NCBI RefSeq assembly: GCF_004365915.1
Contig: NZ_SODI01000001.1
Span: 2,418,001-2,482,000, forward strand
Direction: 5' to 3'
Source of the DNA: Cryobacterium psychrophilum
GTDB lineage: Bacteria; Actinomycetota; Actinomycetes; Actinomycetales; Microbacteriaceae
Length of the DNA stretch: 64,000 nt
How positions within the stretch are numbered: position 1 is the stretch's first letter; every line of letters starts with the position of its first letter. Below the pieces are notes generated by a model. It saw nothing but the letters and a program-made list of their open reading frames with translations. It was not told where the DNA came from and made no database searches. This document shows positions 52,595 to 62,964 of the stretch, piece by piece. The position numbers were made by a program, and so were the translations under genes.

Positions 52595-55500
52595 ATGCAC
52601 GACAACAGCGCGCTCGTTCTGCTCAGGATCAACCGTTTCGTCGTCGAGCGGCTGCACCCGGCAATGTACCGCACCAGTCTGCCGCTCAACATTGAGGTCT
52701 GGGAAGCGCCGGGAGAGCCGGTCACCTTTCACGACGCCAGGCAGCAGCCGTTCCGGGCGTTCCAGATCGGTACGGCCTGGGGACCACCGTGGAGCACAAC
52801 CTGGTTCCATGTGACCGGTACGGTTCCCGCAGGCTGGTTCGAGCTGCCGGGGCTGCGCTCCGAGCTTGTGGTGGACCTCGGATTCAGCACCGCGGTACCC
52901 GGTTTCCAGGCCGAGGGCCTCGTCTACACCGCGGACGGCGTCATCGTGAAAGCGGTCGAAGCCAGGAACCAGTCGGTCCCACTTTGCGAAGCGACGGTCA
53001 ACCTGTACGTGGAGGCCGCCTCGAACCCCAACATTGCCGCCGATTTCAGCTTCACACCGACCAGCCTCGGGAACCGGGCCACCGCCCCGACCGCGCCGCT
53101 GTATACGCTGCGTCGGGCGGATGTGGCCCTCAAAGATCAGGGCGTCTGGGAGCTCGCGCAGGATTTCGCTGCCCTGCGCGGGCTGCTGGGCGAGCTGCCG
53201 GACGCGTCGGCGCGTCGGGGCGAGATTCTCCGTGCCCTGGAGCGTTGTATGGACACGGTCGATCCGCAGAACGTGGCCGGGACCGCTGCCGACGGCCGCG
53301 CCGAACTCGTCGGGGTACTGTCCAGGCGCGCGAACGCGAGTGCTCACCGCGTGCACGCCGTGGGGCATGCGCACATTGACAGCGCCTGGCTGTGGCCGGT
53401 GCGGGAGACGGTGCGCAAGGTGGCCCGCACGTTTTCGAATGTTTTGAGTCTCATGGACGAGAACCCGGATTTCATCTTCGCCGCCTCATCCGCCCAGCAA
53501 TTTGCGTGGCTCAAGGAGGTCTACCCGGAACTGTTCGAGCGGGTGAAGGCGGCCGTTGCCCGTGGTGCTTTCGTGCCCGTGGGGGGCATGTGGGTCGAGT
53601 CCGACACGAACATGCCGGGGGGTGAGGCGCTCGCTCGACAATTTGTGGCGGGAAAGCGATTCTTCCTGCGCGAATTCGGGGTGGAACCGCTCGAGGTATG
53701 GTTACCGGATTCATTCGGGTATTCGGCCGCGTTGCCACAGATCGTCGCGGCGGCCGGGTCTCGCTGGTTTCTCACGCAGAAGATCTCGTGGAGCGAGACC
53801 AACCTGTTTCCGCACCACACGTTCCTGTGGGAAGGCATCGACGGCACACGCATCTTCACGCACTTCCCGCCGGTGGCTGACTATAACGCGGAGCTCTCAG
53901 GCGCCGAACTCGCCAGAGCCGAACGGAACTACGCCGAGAAGGGCATGGCGAACACGTCGCTCGTGCCCTTCGGTTGGGGTGACGGTGGTGGCGGACCCAC
54001 CGCGGAGATGATCGCGGCCGCGCGGCGCACGGCAGACCTTGAGGGTTCGCCGACGGTGCAACTGTCCACGCCGCGGGCGTTCTTCGAGACGGCGGAGACC
54101 GAATACGCCGAGCCGCCGGTGTGGTCGGGGGAACTGTACCTGGAGTTTCACCGCGGAACGTTCACCTCGCAGGCTCGCACCAAACGCGGCAACCGGCGCA
54201 GCGAGCACCTGCTGCGCGAGGCCGAGTTGTGGGCCACGACCGCCGCGGTGCAGGTCGGGGCCGAGTACCCCTATGCCGCGCTTGAGCAGGCCTGGCACAC
54301 CGTGCTCCTGCAACAGTTCCACGACATCCTGCCCGGCTCGTCGATCGCGTGGGTTCACCAGCAGGCCGAACGCAACTACGCGCTGGTCGCGGAGGCGCTG
54401 GACGGGCTGATCGAGACGTCCGTTCGTGCGCTGTGCGGCCACGGGTCTGCCACGCTTGCCCTCAACGCCGGCCCGTATGCGCTTGAGGGGGTTGCGGCCC
54501 TCGGCGGCGGTGCGGCCGTCGCCGAGGCGGGAGCCCGCGTCACCCGCACTCCCGCGGGGATCGTGTTGCACAACGACCTCGTCGCCGTGACGATCGACGC
54601 TGACGGGCTCTTCTCCTCGGTGCGCGATGTCGTGGCCGACCGCGAGGTGATCCCGGCCGGCCAGCGCGGTAACCTGCTGCTGCTGCACCGGGACACGCCC
54701 ACGCAGTGGGATGCGTGGGATATCGACGAGCACTATCGCCGCAACGTTGAAGAACTCACGGCGGCCGACGAAGTCGCGGTCGTCCTTGAGACCCCGGAGC
54801 GCGTGGGCGTGCGCGTGACCCGCACCTTCGGCTCTTCGCGGATCGAGCAGCGCGTGAGTCTCGCGGCCGGCTCACCAGCCATTGACGTGCACCTCGCGAT
54901 CGACTGGCACGAACGGCAGAAACTGCTCAAACTGGCCTTCCCCCTTGACGTGCACGCCGACCGTGCCGCCTCCGAGATCCAGTTCGGCCACATCTACCGT
55001 CCGACGCACGCCAACACGTCGTGGGACAGCGCCCGGTTCGAGACCTGCGCGCACCGCTGGGTACACGTGGGGGAGCCAGGTTACGGCGTGGCCGTGGCGA
55101 ACGATTCCACGTATGGCCACGACATTGAACGGTCAACGGATGCCGGCGGAACGACCCACACAACCGTGCGGCTGTCGCTGGTGCGTGCGCCACTCTTCCC
55201 TGACCCCTTCGCCGACCAGGGCACCCACTCGATGAGCGTGTCCGTGCGGATTGGTGCCGGTATCGCCGACGCGGTGGCCGAGGGCTATCGGCTGAACCTC
55301 CCGCTGCGGGAGGTGATCGGCGTCGAGAGCGCGGCGGTCGAGCCCCTGCTGCGCATCGACAACCCGGCCGTGGTCATCGAGGCTGTGAAACTCGCGGAGG
55401 ACGGCAGCGGCGACGTGATCGTGCGGCTGTATGAGGCGCACGGATCGCGCAGCCGCGCGCTGCTCGGTCACGCTCTCAGCGCCACGGAGGTCTACGCAAC

Positions 55501-55663
55501 CGATCTTCTGGAACGTCGCCTCCCCGACGCATCCCACTCCCAATCGGGGACACCGGGCAGGGTCGAGTCGCACCCTCCGATGTTTTCGCCGGTGTCGGGG
55601 GAGTTGGTCGCCCTCGAACTGCGGCCCTTCCAGCTGCTGACCCTGCGGTTCCGCCGAGGCTAG
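52595..55663 (+). CDS. Alpha-mannosidase, GH38 family
   Basis: Retaining glycosidase that removes alpha-linked mannose. It has 1022 residues, typical of cytosolic bacterial GH38 enzymes. Seen: N-terminal beta-sandwich, the zinc-binding HAHIDSAWLWPVRET (about 258), the nucleophile Asp in WLPDSFGYSAALPQ (about 371), the HDILPGSSI motif with a further zinc His, then the C-terminal sandwich domains. No signal peptide, so it probably acts on internalised oligosaccharides or glycoconjugates. The ATG at 52595 lies 6 bases after TAAGAT. No sugar transporter is adjacent. Confidence 0.94.
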   Translation: MHDNSALVLLRINRFVVERLHPAMYRTSLPLNIEVWEAPGEPVTFHDARQQPFRAFQIGTAWGPPWSTTWFHVTGTVPAGWFELPGLRSELVVDLGFSTAVPGFQAEGLVYTADGVIVKAVEARNQSVPLCEATVNLYVEAASNPNIAADFSFTPTSLGNRATAPTAPLYTLRRADVALKDQGVWELAQDFAALRGLLGELPDASARRGEILRALERCMDTVDPQNVAGTAADGRAELVGVLSRRANASAHRVHAVGHAHIDSAWLWPVRETVRKVARTFSNVLSLMDENPDFIFAASSAQQFAWLKEVYPELFERVKAAVARGAFVPVGGMWVESDTNMPGGEALARQFVAGKRFFLREFGVEPLEVWLPDSFGYSAALPQIVAAAGSRWFLTQKISWSETNLFPHHTFLWEGIDGTRIFTHFPPVADYNAELSGAELARAERNYAEKGMANTSLVPFGWGDGGGGPTAEMIAAARRTADLEGSPTVQLSTPRAFFETAETEYAEPPVWSGELYLEFHRGTFTSQARTKRGNRRSEHLLREAELWATTAAVQVGAEYPYAALEQAWHTVLLQQFHDILPGSSIAWVHQQAERNYALVAEALDGLIETSVRALCGHGSATLALNAGPYALEGVAALGGGAAVAEAGARVTRTPAGIVLHNDLVAVTIDADGLFSSVRDVVADREVIPAGQRGNLLLLHRDTPTQWDAWDIDEHYRRNVEELTAADEVAVVLETPERVGVRVTRTFGSSRIEQRVSLAAGSPAIDVHLAIDWHERQKLLKLAFPLDVHADRAASEIQFGHIYRPTHANTSWDSARFETCAHRWVHVGEPGYGVAVANDSTYGHDIERSTDAGGTTHTTVRLSLVRAPLFPDPFADQGTHSMSVSVRIGAGIADAVAEGYRLNLPLREVIGVESAAVEPLLRIDNPAVVIEAVKLAEDGSGDVIVRLYEAHGSRSRALLGHALSATEVYATDLLERRLPDASHSQSGTPGRVESHPPMFSPVSGELVALELRPFQLLTLRFRRG

Positions 55664-55670
55664 GGAGGCG

Positions 55671-57659
55671 TTAGACGAGCAGCTGGTGCTTCGCGAGGTC
55701 GCGGTAGAGCGGCGTGGACGCGACGAGTTCGGCGTGCGTGCCCGTTCCGATCACCGCGCCGTGATCGAGCACCACGATCTGGTCAGAGTCGACCACGGTG
55801 GAGAGCCGGTGCGCGATCACGATGAGCGTGCGGTCTTGCGCCACGGCGTCGATCGCGGCGCGCATCTTCTGCTCGTTGGCACCGTCGAGGCTTGAGGTGC
55901 TCTCGTCGAGAAGCAGAATGGGCGGCGCCGAGAGGAGCGCGCGCGCGATCGCGAGCCGCTGGCGCTCACCGCCGGAGAGCTTCACCCCGGATTCGCCGAC
56001 GCTCGCGCCGAGGCCGGCCGGGTCACGGTCGAGCACATCGCCGAGGTTCACCGCGTGCAGTACCTCTATGCACTCCGCGTCGGTGGCGTCGGGAGTCGCC
56101 AGCGTGAGGTTGTCGCGCAGCGTGCCGGCGAGCACGGGGGCGTCCTGCTCCACATAGCCGATCTGGGAGCGCAGCGCTTTGCGATCGAGCGTGCGGATGT
56201 CGAGGCCGCCGAGCCGCACAACGCCGGCATCGGCGTCGTAGAACCGTTCAATCAGTGCAAGAATCGTGCTCTTGCCGGCCCCGGATGGCCCAACGAGCGC
56301 CGTGCGCAAACCTCGCGGTGCGCTGAACGACACTCCATGCAGCACCTCACGCAGCTCGGAAACGGGAGTCTCCGTGGCGCCGGCCGAGGGCCCAGCGGAT
56401 CCGGCAGCTTCGGCGTCCACGGGCACGGGGGTGGCCTGGTAGCCGAATTGCACGTTTTCGAAGGAGATCGCGGGAGCGTCGGGACGCACGCTCGCGTTCG
56501 CGGCGCCCACGGTCATGGCGAGGGGGGCAATGTCGCGGTCGAACTGGCTCTCGGACGGCAGATCAATGATCTCCTCGATCCGGCCGAGCGCACCGAGCGC
56601 CGAGTTCACCGAGGTGATCGCGCCGAAGAACTGGCCGAGCGGCATGATCATCAGGAACAGGAAGAGGATGAACGCCACGAGGTCCGCGATCGTGATCGCG
56701 TCGCTCGCGACGCGGAAACCGCCGACGCCGAGCACCACGAGAAAGGAGACCTGCATGGCGATGCCGGCGATCGGCACGACGAGTGCGGAGATCTTGGCGA
56801 CCTGGATGCCCATGCGCCAGGCGCCGTGGGCATCCTCTTCGATCGCGGCCACCTCACGCTCGGTGGCGTTGGAGGCCCGCACGGTACGGATGGCGCTGAT
56901 TGCGCGCGCCACGCTCGCGGCGAGGTCACCCACCTTGGCCTGCGCCGCCTGGCTCGCGGTGCGAATACGACGCGACAGCAGCACGACCGTGACCACCGAA
57001 ACGGTGATCACGAGCACGGTCAGCCCGAGCAATACCGGGTCGATCACGAGCATGGCAATGAGCGCGCCGACGAAGGTCAGTGACCCGCCGATGGCCTCCA
57101 CGAGGCCCTGGGTGAGCACCGCGCGCAGCAGCGTGGTGTCGCTGCCCACGCGGGAGACAAGGTCGCCGGTGCGGCGGGCATCAAACTCGCTGATCGGAAG
57201 TCGGAGCAGCCGCCCCACGAGTTTGCGGCGGCTCGAGAGCACGACGCCCTCGCCGGTGCGCTGCAGCAGGTAATGCTGGTAACCGCTGATCAGGCCGGAA
57301 ATGACCACGAGGGCGACGAGGGCGATGACGAGCGAGTCGAGAGGAGTGTTTGCCTGCACCCTGGTGATCACCTGGCTCACGAGCAGGGGCTGGGCGAGAC
57401 TCGCGGCCGCGCCGAGGATGCTCAGCACGATGACGAAGGCGAGCACCTTCTTGTGCTCCAACAGATACGGCAGCAGCTGGCTGAAGCTCGCGCGCGGCCC
57501 CGTGTCCGTGGGCGATCCACCGGCACCGCGGCGTGCGGGGCGCGGCGTGCGGGGCGGCCTCGGAGCGCGGCCGCCCTTGCCAGACCCCGGGGAACGTTCG
57601 CCGGGCGCCTGGTTGTCGGACGCGGCCTTGCTGGTGCTGGTGTTAGGCGAAATACTCAC
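55671..57659 (-). CDS. ABC exporter with fused membrane and ATPase domains
   Basis: Half-transporter of 662 residues (probable homodimer) of the MsbA/multidrug exporter type. Seen: Pro/Arg-rich cytoplasmic N-terminus (1-60), six membrane helices (about 70-360), then the ATPase with Walker A GPSGAGKSTIL (about 459), signature LSGGERQRLAIARALL (about 561), Walker B ILLLDEST and the H-loop IAHRLSTV. The ATPase is preceded by an insert rich in Ala/Gly. The substrate is unknown. The GTG start at 57659 overlaps the end of the MFS pseudogene frame. Confidence 0.92.
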   Translation of the reverse strand: MSISPNTSTSKAASDNQAPGERSPGSGKGGRAPRPPRTPRPARRGAGGSPTDTGPRASFSQLLPYLLEHKKVLAFVIVLSILGAAASLAQPLLVSQVITRVQANTPLDSLVIALVALVVISGLISGYQHYLLQRTGEGVVLSSRRKLVGRLLRLPISEFDARRTGDLVSRVGSDTTLLRAVLTQGLVEAIGGSLTFVGALIAMLVIDPVLLGLTVLVITVSVVTVVLLSRRIRTASQAAQAKVGDLAASVARAISAIRTVRASNATEREVAAIEEDAHGAWRMGIQVAKISALVVPIAGIAMQVSFLVVLGVGGFRVASDAITIADLVAFILFLFLMIMPLGQFFGAITSVNSALGALGRIEEIIDLPSESQFDRDIAPLAMTVGAANASVRPDAPAISFENVQFGYQATPVPVDAEAAGSAGPSAGATETPVSELREVLHGVSFSAPRGLRTALVGPSGAGKSTILALIERFYDADAGVVRLGGLDIRTLDRKALRSQIGYVEQDAPVLAGTLRDNLTLATPDATDAECIEVLHAVNLGDVLDRDPAGLGASVGESGVKLSGGERQRLAIARALLSAPPILLLDESTSSLDGANEQKMRAAIDAVAQDRTLIVIAHRLSTVVDSDQIVVLDHGAVIGTGTHAELVASTPLYRDLAKHQLLV

Positions 57660-58075
57660 CCCACGATCTTAACCGCCGCGCCGAGGATTGAGCTCATGTT
57701 GTAGGCGAAGGCGGAGCCCGTGTGGCGCACGGCCGTGGGGAAGAGTCCCGGCAGCAGGGCTCCCATCGGTCCGAACGTCATGCCCATGAGGGAGAATCCC
57801 AGGATCAGGAAGAACATCACCCCCACGAACCCGGCACCGAGCAGGGGCACGAACATAAGCCGGAAGACCACGATGAACAACGTGACGAGGATGCGCTCGC
57901 GCTAGTTGGACCCGAAGACGGCGACGAGCGGCAGCTTCTCCACACGCCTGGTCTTGACGGCCGTCGTTAGGGTCTCGCTCGCCACGGGGCGGAGGCGCCC
58001 CCGAGGCCCACGATCACCATGGCGGCGGAGAACAGGAAGGGGATGCGCCAGGCCCAGAAACGGCAGCCGACACAA
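57656..58075 (-). pseudogene. Decayed MHS-family MFS transporter fragment
   Basis: Two pieces of one permease in different frames. Around 58000-58060 the minus strand reads FWAWRIPFLFSAAMVIVGL, the MHS helix-5/6 motif. From 57903 after a stop it reads VVFRLMFVPLLGAGFVG and GPMGALLPGLFPTAVRHTGSAFAYNMSSILG. Internal sequence is missing, with a frameshift near 57990 and a TAG at about 57902. The C-terminal helices end at the TGA at 57656-57658. Not functional. Confidence 0.8.
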
Positions 58076-58177
58076 CGCGGGAAAGAGATGACCCCTCGAC
58101 GAGGTCAGGGTTCGACCCTACGCGGGCTGCACAATGCCGTTTGACGTGACCTCCCCAACCGCCTGAGCCGCGCGGGC

Positions 58178-58648
58178 TCAGCGGCGAAGCTCGTGCAGCA
58201 GCACGGCCGTCGCGAGCGCGGCCGTGGCGGCTTCCTCTCCCTTGTCCTCCTTCGACCCGGGCAGGCCGGCACGGTCGAGGCCCTGCTGCTCATCGTCGAG
58301 GGTGAGGACGCCGAAGCCCACGGGCTTGCCCGTATCGAGGGCGACGCGAGTGAGGCCATCCGTCGCCGCATTCGACACGAACTCAAAGTGCGGGGTGCCG
58401 CCGCGAATGATCACGCCGAGGGCGACGACCGCGTCGGCGCCATGCTCGAGCGCAACCTTGCAGGCCACGGGCAGTTCGAAGCTGCCCGGAACCCGAATGA
58501 CCGAAAAGTCGGCACCGGATGCTTCGAGCACGCGCACCGCACCCGCAATAAGGCCGTCGGTGATTTCGACGTGCCATTGCCCGGCGACCACGACGACCCG
58601 CAGTCCAGTCCCGTCAACGTTGATGGTGGGGGAACCTTCGATGCTCAT
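58178..58648 (-). CDS. ribH: 6,7-dimethyl-8-ribityllumazine synthase
   Basis: Condenses the RibA/D-derived pyrimidine with dihydroxybutanone phosphate to make lumazine, the precursor of riboflavin. It has 156 residues. Seen: [12 protein letters not shown] (substrate-binding), [23 protein letters not shown] with the catalytic His and [13 protein letters not shown]. The start overlaps the ribBA stop (ATGA). A small GC-rich hairpin covers the stop codon and may end the operon. Confidence 0.96.
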   Translation of the reverse strand: MSIEGSPTINVDGTGLRVVVVAGQWHVEITDGLIAGAVRVLEASGADFSVIRVPGSFELPVACKVALEHGADAVVALGVIIRGGTPHFEFVSNAATDGLTRVALDTGKPVGFGVLTLDDEQQGLDRAGLPGSKEDKGEEAATAALATAVLLHELRR

Positions 58649-59907
58649 ACTGTTGTGCCCTTCAGGAGGTCCTGCTCATTGATGTGGTGGCCCATGCGGT
58701 CGCGCTTGGCGAGGAGGTAGTCCACGTTGTGTGCGCCGATCCCCACGACGAGCGGTACGCGCTCGGTGACGGTCACCTGGTTGTCTTCGAGCTGGCGCAC
58801 CTTCTCCGGGTTGTTGGTGAGCAGGCGCACCTCGGTTAGGCCGAGGTCGCGCAGAATGCCCGTCGCCGCGCCGTAGTCGCGCGAGTCGGCCGGGAGACCG
58901 AGGGCGAGGTTCGCGTCGAGGGTATCGAGGCCGTCCTCCTGCAGGTGATACGCGCGGAGCTTGTTGATGAGGCCGATGCCGCGCCCCTCCTGGCCGCGCA
59001 GGTACACGACCACACCGCCCTGGCTGTTGATGGTTTCGAGCGCCGCGTCGAGTTGCGGGCCGCACTCGCACTTGAGCGAACCGAACACCTCACCGGTGAG
59101 GCACTCGGAGTGCACGCGCACGAGCGCGCCGTTGCGGGGGGTGCCGGAGATAATCGCAACGTGATCGGCGCCGGTCATCCGGTCGCGGTAGGCCCGCACG
59201 AGGAACGAACCATGCCGGGTCGGGACGGTCGTCTCCACCTCGAAGTCCACCCGCGGAGCCTCCGCGAGCGGCAGCAGGGCGGGCAGGGGAGCCACGCCGT
59301 GGTGCTCGTTGAGGTGCTCGATGAGGTCCTTGATCGTGATGACCACGACACCCTCGCGCTCGCCGAGATCGAGCAGGCCGGGCAGGCGCATCATCTCGCC
59401 GTCCTCGGCGACGATCTCGCAAATCGCGCCGACGGGGGCGAGACCGGCGAGCTTCATCAGGTCGACCGCGGCCTCGGTGTGGCCCGCGCGTTCCCGCACG
59501 CCGCCGTCCACAGCGCGCAGCGGCAGGATGTGGCCGGGCCGGTGCAGGCTTGTGGGCGTGGAATTCGGGTCGGCGAGCACACGCAGGGTCTGCGCGCGGT
59601 CAGCTGCGCTGATGCCCGTGGTGACGCCGGAGGCGGCATCGACACTGATCGTGTAGTTCGTTCCGCGCGCGTCTTCGTTGTTCAGCACCATCACCGGCAG
59701 ATCGAGGGTGTCGGCGAGGTCGTTGGTCATCGGCGCGCAAATGAAGCCCGAGGAGTAGCGCACGGTCCACGCGAGCCACTGCTGGGTGGCGAGCTGGGCG
59801 GAGATGATGACATCGCCCTCGTTCTCGCGACCCTCATCGTCGGCCACGATGATGGGTTTGCCCAACCGCAGCTCGGCGAGGGCGGTGGGGATGTCGACGA
59901 GGCTCAT
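58645..59907 (-). CDS. ribBA: Bifunctional 3,4-dihydroxy-2-butanone-4-phosphate synthase/GTP cyclohydrolase II
   Basis: Supplies both precursors of riboflavin. It has 420 residues. Seen: RibB domain (1-205) with [13 protein letters not shown] and the [11 protein letters not shown] motif, and RibA domain (about 215-420) with [21 protein letters not shown] (the zinc-binding Cys residues) and [12 protein letters not shown]. The ATG at 59907 has AAGGAG 6-7 bases upstream and overlaps the ribE stop (ATGA). Confidence 0.97.
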   Translation of the reverse strand: MSLVDIPTALAELRLGKPIIVADDEGRENEGDVIISAQLATQQWLAWTVRYSSGFICAPMTNDLADTLDLPVMVLNNEDARGTNYTISVDAASGVTTGISAADRAQTLRVLADPNSTPTSLHRPGHILPLRAVDGGVRERAGHTEAAVDLMKLAGLAPVGAICEIVAEDGEMMRLPGLLDLGEREGVVVITIKDLIEHLNEHHGVAPLPALLPLAEAPRVDFEVETTVPTRHGSFLVRAYRDRMTGADHVAIISGTPRNGALVRVHSECLTGEVFGSLKCECGPQLDAALETINSQGGVVVYLRGQEGRGIGLINKLRAYHLQEDGLDTLDANLALGLPADSRDYGAATGILRDLGLTEVRLLTNNPEKVRQLEDNQVTVTERVPLVVGIGAHNVDYLLAKRDRMGHHINEQDLLKGTTV

Positions 59908-60536
59908 GCTGCACTCCTTGTTGATTCCGCGGCGGCCAGGGCGAGCATGCGCTCCACATGGCGGGCGAGAATGTCCGTTTCGATGTTGACGTGTTCGCCC
60001 ACGGTGCGGGCGCCAAGTGTGGTGGCGGCGAGTGTTTCCGGAATGAGGGAGACCTCGAACCATTGATCGACCTCGCTCGCGGGGCTGATATTGCTGACGG
60101 TGAGGGACACCCCGTCAACGGCGATCGAGCCCTTGCTTGTGACGAGCGGCGCGAGTTCGCGGGAGAGGCTGAACCGCAGCACGCGCCAGGCATCGCCGGG
60201 AACGACGGTGAGAAGGATGCTCGTGCCGTCGATGTGTCCCTGGACGATGTGTCCGCCCAGTCGTCCGCCGACGAGCGCGGCGCGCTCAACGTTTACGGGG
60301 CTGCCCTCCACGGCAGCCGAGAGCGTCGACATGCGCAGGGTCTCGGCCATGACGTCGGCTGTGAAGGTCTCGTCGGTGCGGTCCACCACGGTGAGGCAGA
60401 CGCCGCTCACCGAGATCGAGTCGCCGTGGCGGGCATCCGCTACCGCCAGCGGGGCATGGATGGTGAATCGCGCGGCATCCGGGCTGCGGTCAATGCGCTC
60501 GACGCGGCCGAGCTCTTCAATGATTCCGGTGAACAT
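59904..60536 (-). CDS. ribE: Riboflavin synthase, alpha subunit
   Basis: Dismutates two lumazine molecules into riboflavin. It has 210 residues. Seen: MFTGIIEELG start and two lumazine-binding repeats, the first with SISVSGVCLTVV, the second with GSIAVDGVSLTV, and GGHIVQGHIDG. It is 9 bases after ribD and overlaps ribBA by 4 bases. Confidence 0.96.
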   Translation of the reverse strand: MFTGIIEELGRVERIDRSPDAARFTIHAPLAVADARHGDSISVSGVCLTVVDRTDETFTADVMAETLRMSTLSAAVEGSPVNVERAALVGGRLGGHIVQGHIDGTSILLTVVPGDAWRVLRFSLSRELAPLVTSKGSIAVDGVSLTVSNISPASEVDQWFEVSLIPETLAATTLGARTVGEHVNIETDILARHVERMLALAAAESTRSAA

Positions 60537-60544
60537 GCTGGTCC

Positions 60545-61579
60545 TTATCTGGGGTGGGCGATGACGAGGATGTCGTCGCCCAGCCGGTCGGTCGAATGAA
60601 TGGATAGGGTGCGCTGGTCGTTGATCGTGGCAACCCCAATGTCGCCAAGGGCGAGGCGGGGACCGCCGAGCAGCGTGGGGGCAAGGTAAACGAGGTACTC
60701 GTCGACGAGGCCGGCCGCGACGAACGCGCTCGCGAGGGTGGGGCCGCCCTCGATGAACGCCGTGCGGATGCCGCGGGCGTGCAACTCCGCGAGCACGGCG
60801 GGCAGGTCGTCGGTGAGCTGGCGCAGTGGTGGGTGCGGGTGGGCGTGCACCGCGGCATCCGAGGGGATGGAGCGGCGCCCGATGACCACGGGCACGGGCT
60901 GGGTCGGAAGCAACGTGCCGTCATCGGCGCGCGCGGTGAGTGAGGGGTCGTCGGCGAGCACGGTTCCGGTGCCCACGAGAATGGCGCCGGCGAGGCTGCG
61001 GCGGCGATGCACGTCGGCGCGCGCGGCAGCGCCGGTGATCCACTGGCTGGTGCCATCGGCGGCGGCGGCCCGACCGTCGAGGCTCGAGGCCCATTTGAGC
61101 GTCACGAAGGGGCGGCCGAGGCGTGCAGCGACGAGCCAGTCGCCAAGAAACGCTTCGCCCTGATCTTCGCGCAGTCCGCCGTCGACATGGACGCCCGCCA
61201 TGCGCAGCCGGTTGGCGCCGCCCGAGGAGCACCGCCCGGGGTCGTTCACGGCGTAGACGACGCGGGAAATGCCGGCCTCGATCAGCGCGGACGCGCAGGG
61301 CCCGGTGCGCCCGGTGTGGTTGCACGGTTCGAGGGTGACAACGGCCGTGGCGCCGCGCGCCTGGCCGGGGGAAAGGAGGGACAGGGCGTCGACCTCGGCG
61401 TGCGAGGTGCCGGTGCCGCGGTGCCAGCCCTCGCTGAGGGTACGACCGTCGGGAGCGAGGATGACGCACCCGACGCGGGGGTTGATGCCGGTCGCGGGCC
61501 CGTTCTCGGCAATCGCGAACGCGCGAACCATGGCGGCGTCGACTGATCGGGGCACATTGAGTGCGTGCGCTTCGCTCAT
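60545..61579 (-). CDS. ribD: Bifunctional riboflavin deaminase/reductase
   Basis: Pyrimidine deaminase (N-terminal) and reductase (C-terminal) acting between the RibA product and lumazine synthase. It has 344 residues. Seen: zinc deaminase motifs GTSHAEVDAL and LEPCNHTGRTGPC, then the dihydrofolate-reductase-like domain with FVTLKWASSLDGR and IEGGPTLASAF. The ATG at 61579 is chosen because GAGGG lies at the right distance. An upstream ATG at 61591 has no ribosome site. First gene of the operon, about 100 bases downstream of the FMN riboswitch. Confidence 0.95.
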   Translation of the reverse strand: MSEAHALNVPRSVDAAMVRAFAIAENGPATGINPRVGCVILAPDGRTLSEGWHRGTGTSHAEVDALSLLSPGQARGATAVVTLEPCNHTGRTGPCASALIEAGISRVVYAVNDPGRCSSGGANRLRMAGVHVDGGLREDQGEAFLGDWLVAARLGRPFVTLKWASSLDGRAAAADGTSQWITGAAARADVHRRRSLAGAILVGTGTVLADDPSLTARADDGTLLPTQPVPVVIGRRSIPSDAAVHAHPHPPLRQLTDDLPAVLAELHARGIRTAFIEGGPTLASAFVAAGLVDEYLVYLAPTLLGGPRLALGDIGVATINDQRTLSIHSTDRLGDDILVIAHPR

Positions 61580-61680
61580 AATCACCCTCATTCGTCGATC
61601 GACAAACTCCGGGGAAATTTTTGGGTACCGCGCAAGCGAAAACCCGTCGAGGGACCTCAAATGGTCACTCGACTCGTGCG

Positions 61681-61803
61681 CCTCTCATCCGGACTTTAAC
61701 CGTCGGTGCTGGAATTTCACCAGCTCAACCGTTTCGTTCCTGAGAACTAACGGGTCGCGGACTTTCACCGCCGGTTCGGATTTTCACCGACCCCGGAGCA
61801 CGT
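61681..61803 (-). promoter_or_regulatory. FMN riboswitch (RFN element)
   Basis: Minus-strand RNA with the conserved RFN blocks in order: GGGGTCGGTGAAAATCCGAA, CGGCGGTGAAAGTCCGCGA, the GGTGAAATTCCAGCACCGAC arm, and AGTCCGGATGAGAGG at the 3' end. About 100 bases of leader remain before the ribD ATG, enough for a structure that hides the ribosome site. FMN binding should shut off the rib operon. Confidence 0.95.
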
Positions 61804-61875
61804 TTCTTGCTTCTAGTATGACTCAACACGCGGCAACCCGTGTTATTCCCGTCACGCTCCGGCCGCAACCGGCTG

Positions 61876-62865
61876 TCAGGAGTCGGCGATCAGTGCCCGG
61901 GCTGTTCCCTCGTCCACGAACAGGTCGGTGATGAGATCGGCACGCAACGCGCCATGCAGGCTCGCGAGCTTCGACGTGCCGGCGATGACGCAGATGCGGC
62001 GCGGCGTGCGGCGCAGCACGGTGAAGTCGGGGCCGGTGCCGCGCAGGTTGAGCGGAATCCCGTCGGTCGACCCGTCTGCACGAAAGAAAACGGTCGCGAC
62101 GTCGCCGACGGCGCCCGACTCGCTGAGCGACGCGTAGTCGGCCGCCTCAAGGTAACCGCCGGCATAGACGCGGCTGGGCACCTCGGAGAACGGTGAACCC
62201 AGGCCGAACAGGGCCACGTCCATCCGCTTCTGCATTTCGAGCAGTCGGCTCACGCTGCGTTCGCGCCAGAAGGCCTGCTTGGTTTCCGGGTCGTCGAAGA
62301 ACGCCGGCACCGGGAACTGCTGCACGTGCGCGCCGAACGCGGTGCCGAAACGACCGAGAATCTCGCTCGCGTAACCCAGACCGGTGGTGCTCATGTTGCC
62401 GGCGCCGTTGAGCTGCACAATCTGCGAATTGTGGGTGGCCTTGATCGTGACATGGCGGCTGATCGCGTTCATTGTCGAGCCCCACGCGATGCCCATGGTC
62501 ATGTTCGAGTCGAAGTATTGGCCGAGCATTCGTGCAACCGACAGCGCGACGCGCTCCAGCCGGTCCACATCGCTCGCCCGGTCCGGCACCGGAACGACGT
62601 GCGCGGTGACCTGGAAACGGTCGAGGATTTCCTTCTCGATCCGGCCGGGGGCATCCATGGGCGAGTGGATGCGGATGTCGACGAGACCGCTGGACCTGGC
62701 GTGGCTGAGCAGGCGAGATACCGAGGAACGTGAGGTGTGGAGCTCGCGAGCGATCGCATCCATCGTGAGGTCCTGCATGTAATACAGGTGAGCCGCACGG
62801 AGCGCGTCGCGCGTGCGATCGGACTGGCCGGGATCGTCGATCTGGAGAGCGTCTGGCGGGTGCAC
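61876..62865 (-). CDS. SorC/DeoR-type sugar-binding transcription regulator
   Basis: Regulator of 329 residues. Seen: N-terminal HTH (about 20-60) with LTMDAIARELHTSRSSVSRLLSHAR, then the sugar-binding domain with GIAWGSTMNAI, VQLNGAGNM and VIAGTSKLASLHGALRADLITDLFVDE near the C-terminus. The family binds phosphorylated sugars or polyols. The GTG start at 62865 faces the divergent GlpD-like gene across about 100 bases. TTTGTTCA and TTTATTCA elements in that gap may be half-sites. Probably regulates the GlpD-like gene (inference). Confidence 0.9.
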   Translation of the reverse strand: MHPPDALQIDDPGQSDRTRDALRAAHLYYMQDLTMDAIARELHTSRSSVSRLLSHARSSGLVDIRIHSPMDAPGRIEKEILDRFQVTAHVVPVPDRASDVDRLERVALSVARMLGQYFDSNMTMGIAWGSTMNAISRHVTIKATHNSQIVQLNGAGNMSTTGLGYASEILGRFGTAFGAHVQQFPVPAFFDDPETKQAFWRERSVSRLLEMQKRMDVALFGLGSPFSEVPSRVYAGGYLEAADYASLSESGAVGDVATVFFRADGSTDGIPLNLRGTGPDFTVLRRTPRRICVIAGTSKLASLHGALRADLITDLFVDEGTARALIADS

Positions 62866-62964
62866 GTTTGTTCATTCCAGTTGAGAATTTGTGTCGAACT
62901 GTCAGGATTGATTTATTCACATGTGCTTGCCCCAGCGCAAGCCCCACACGACAGAGGTGACCGA

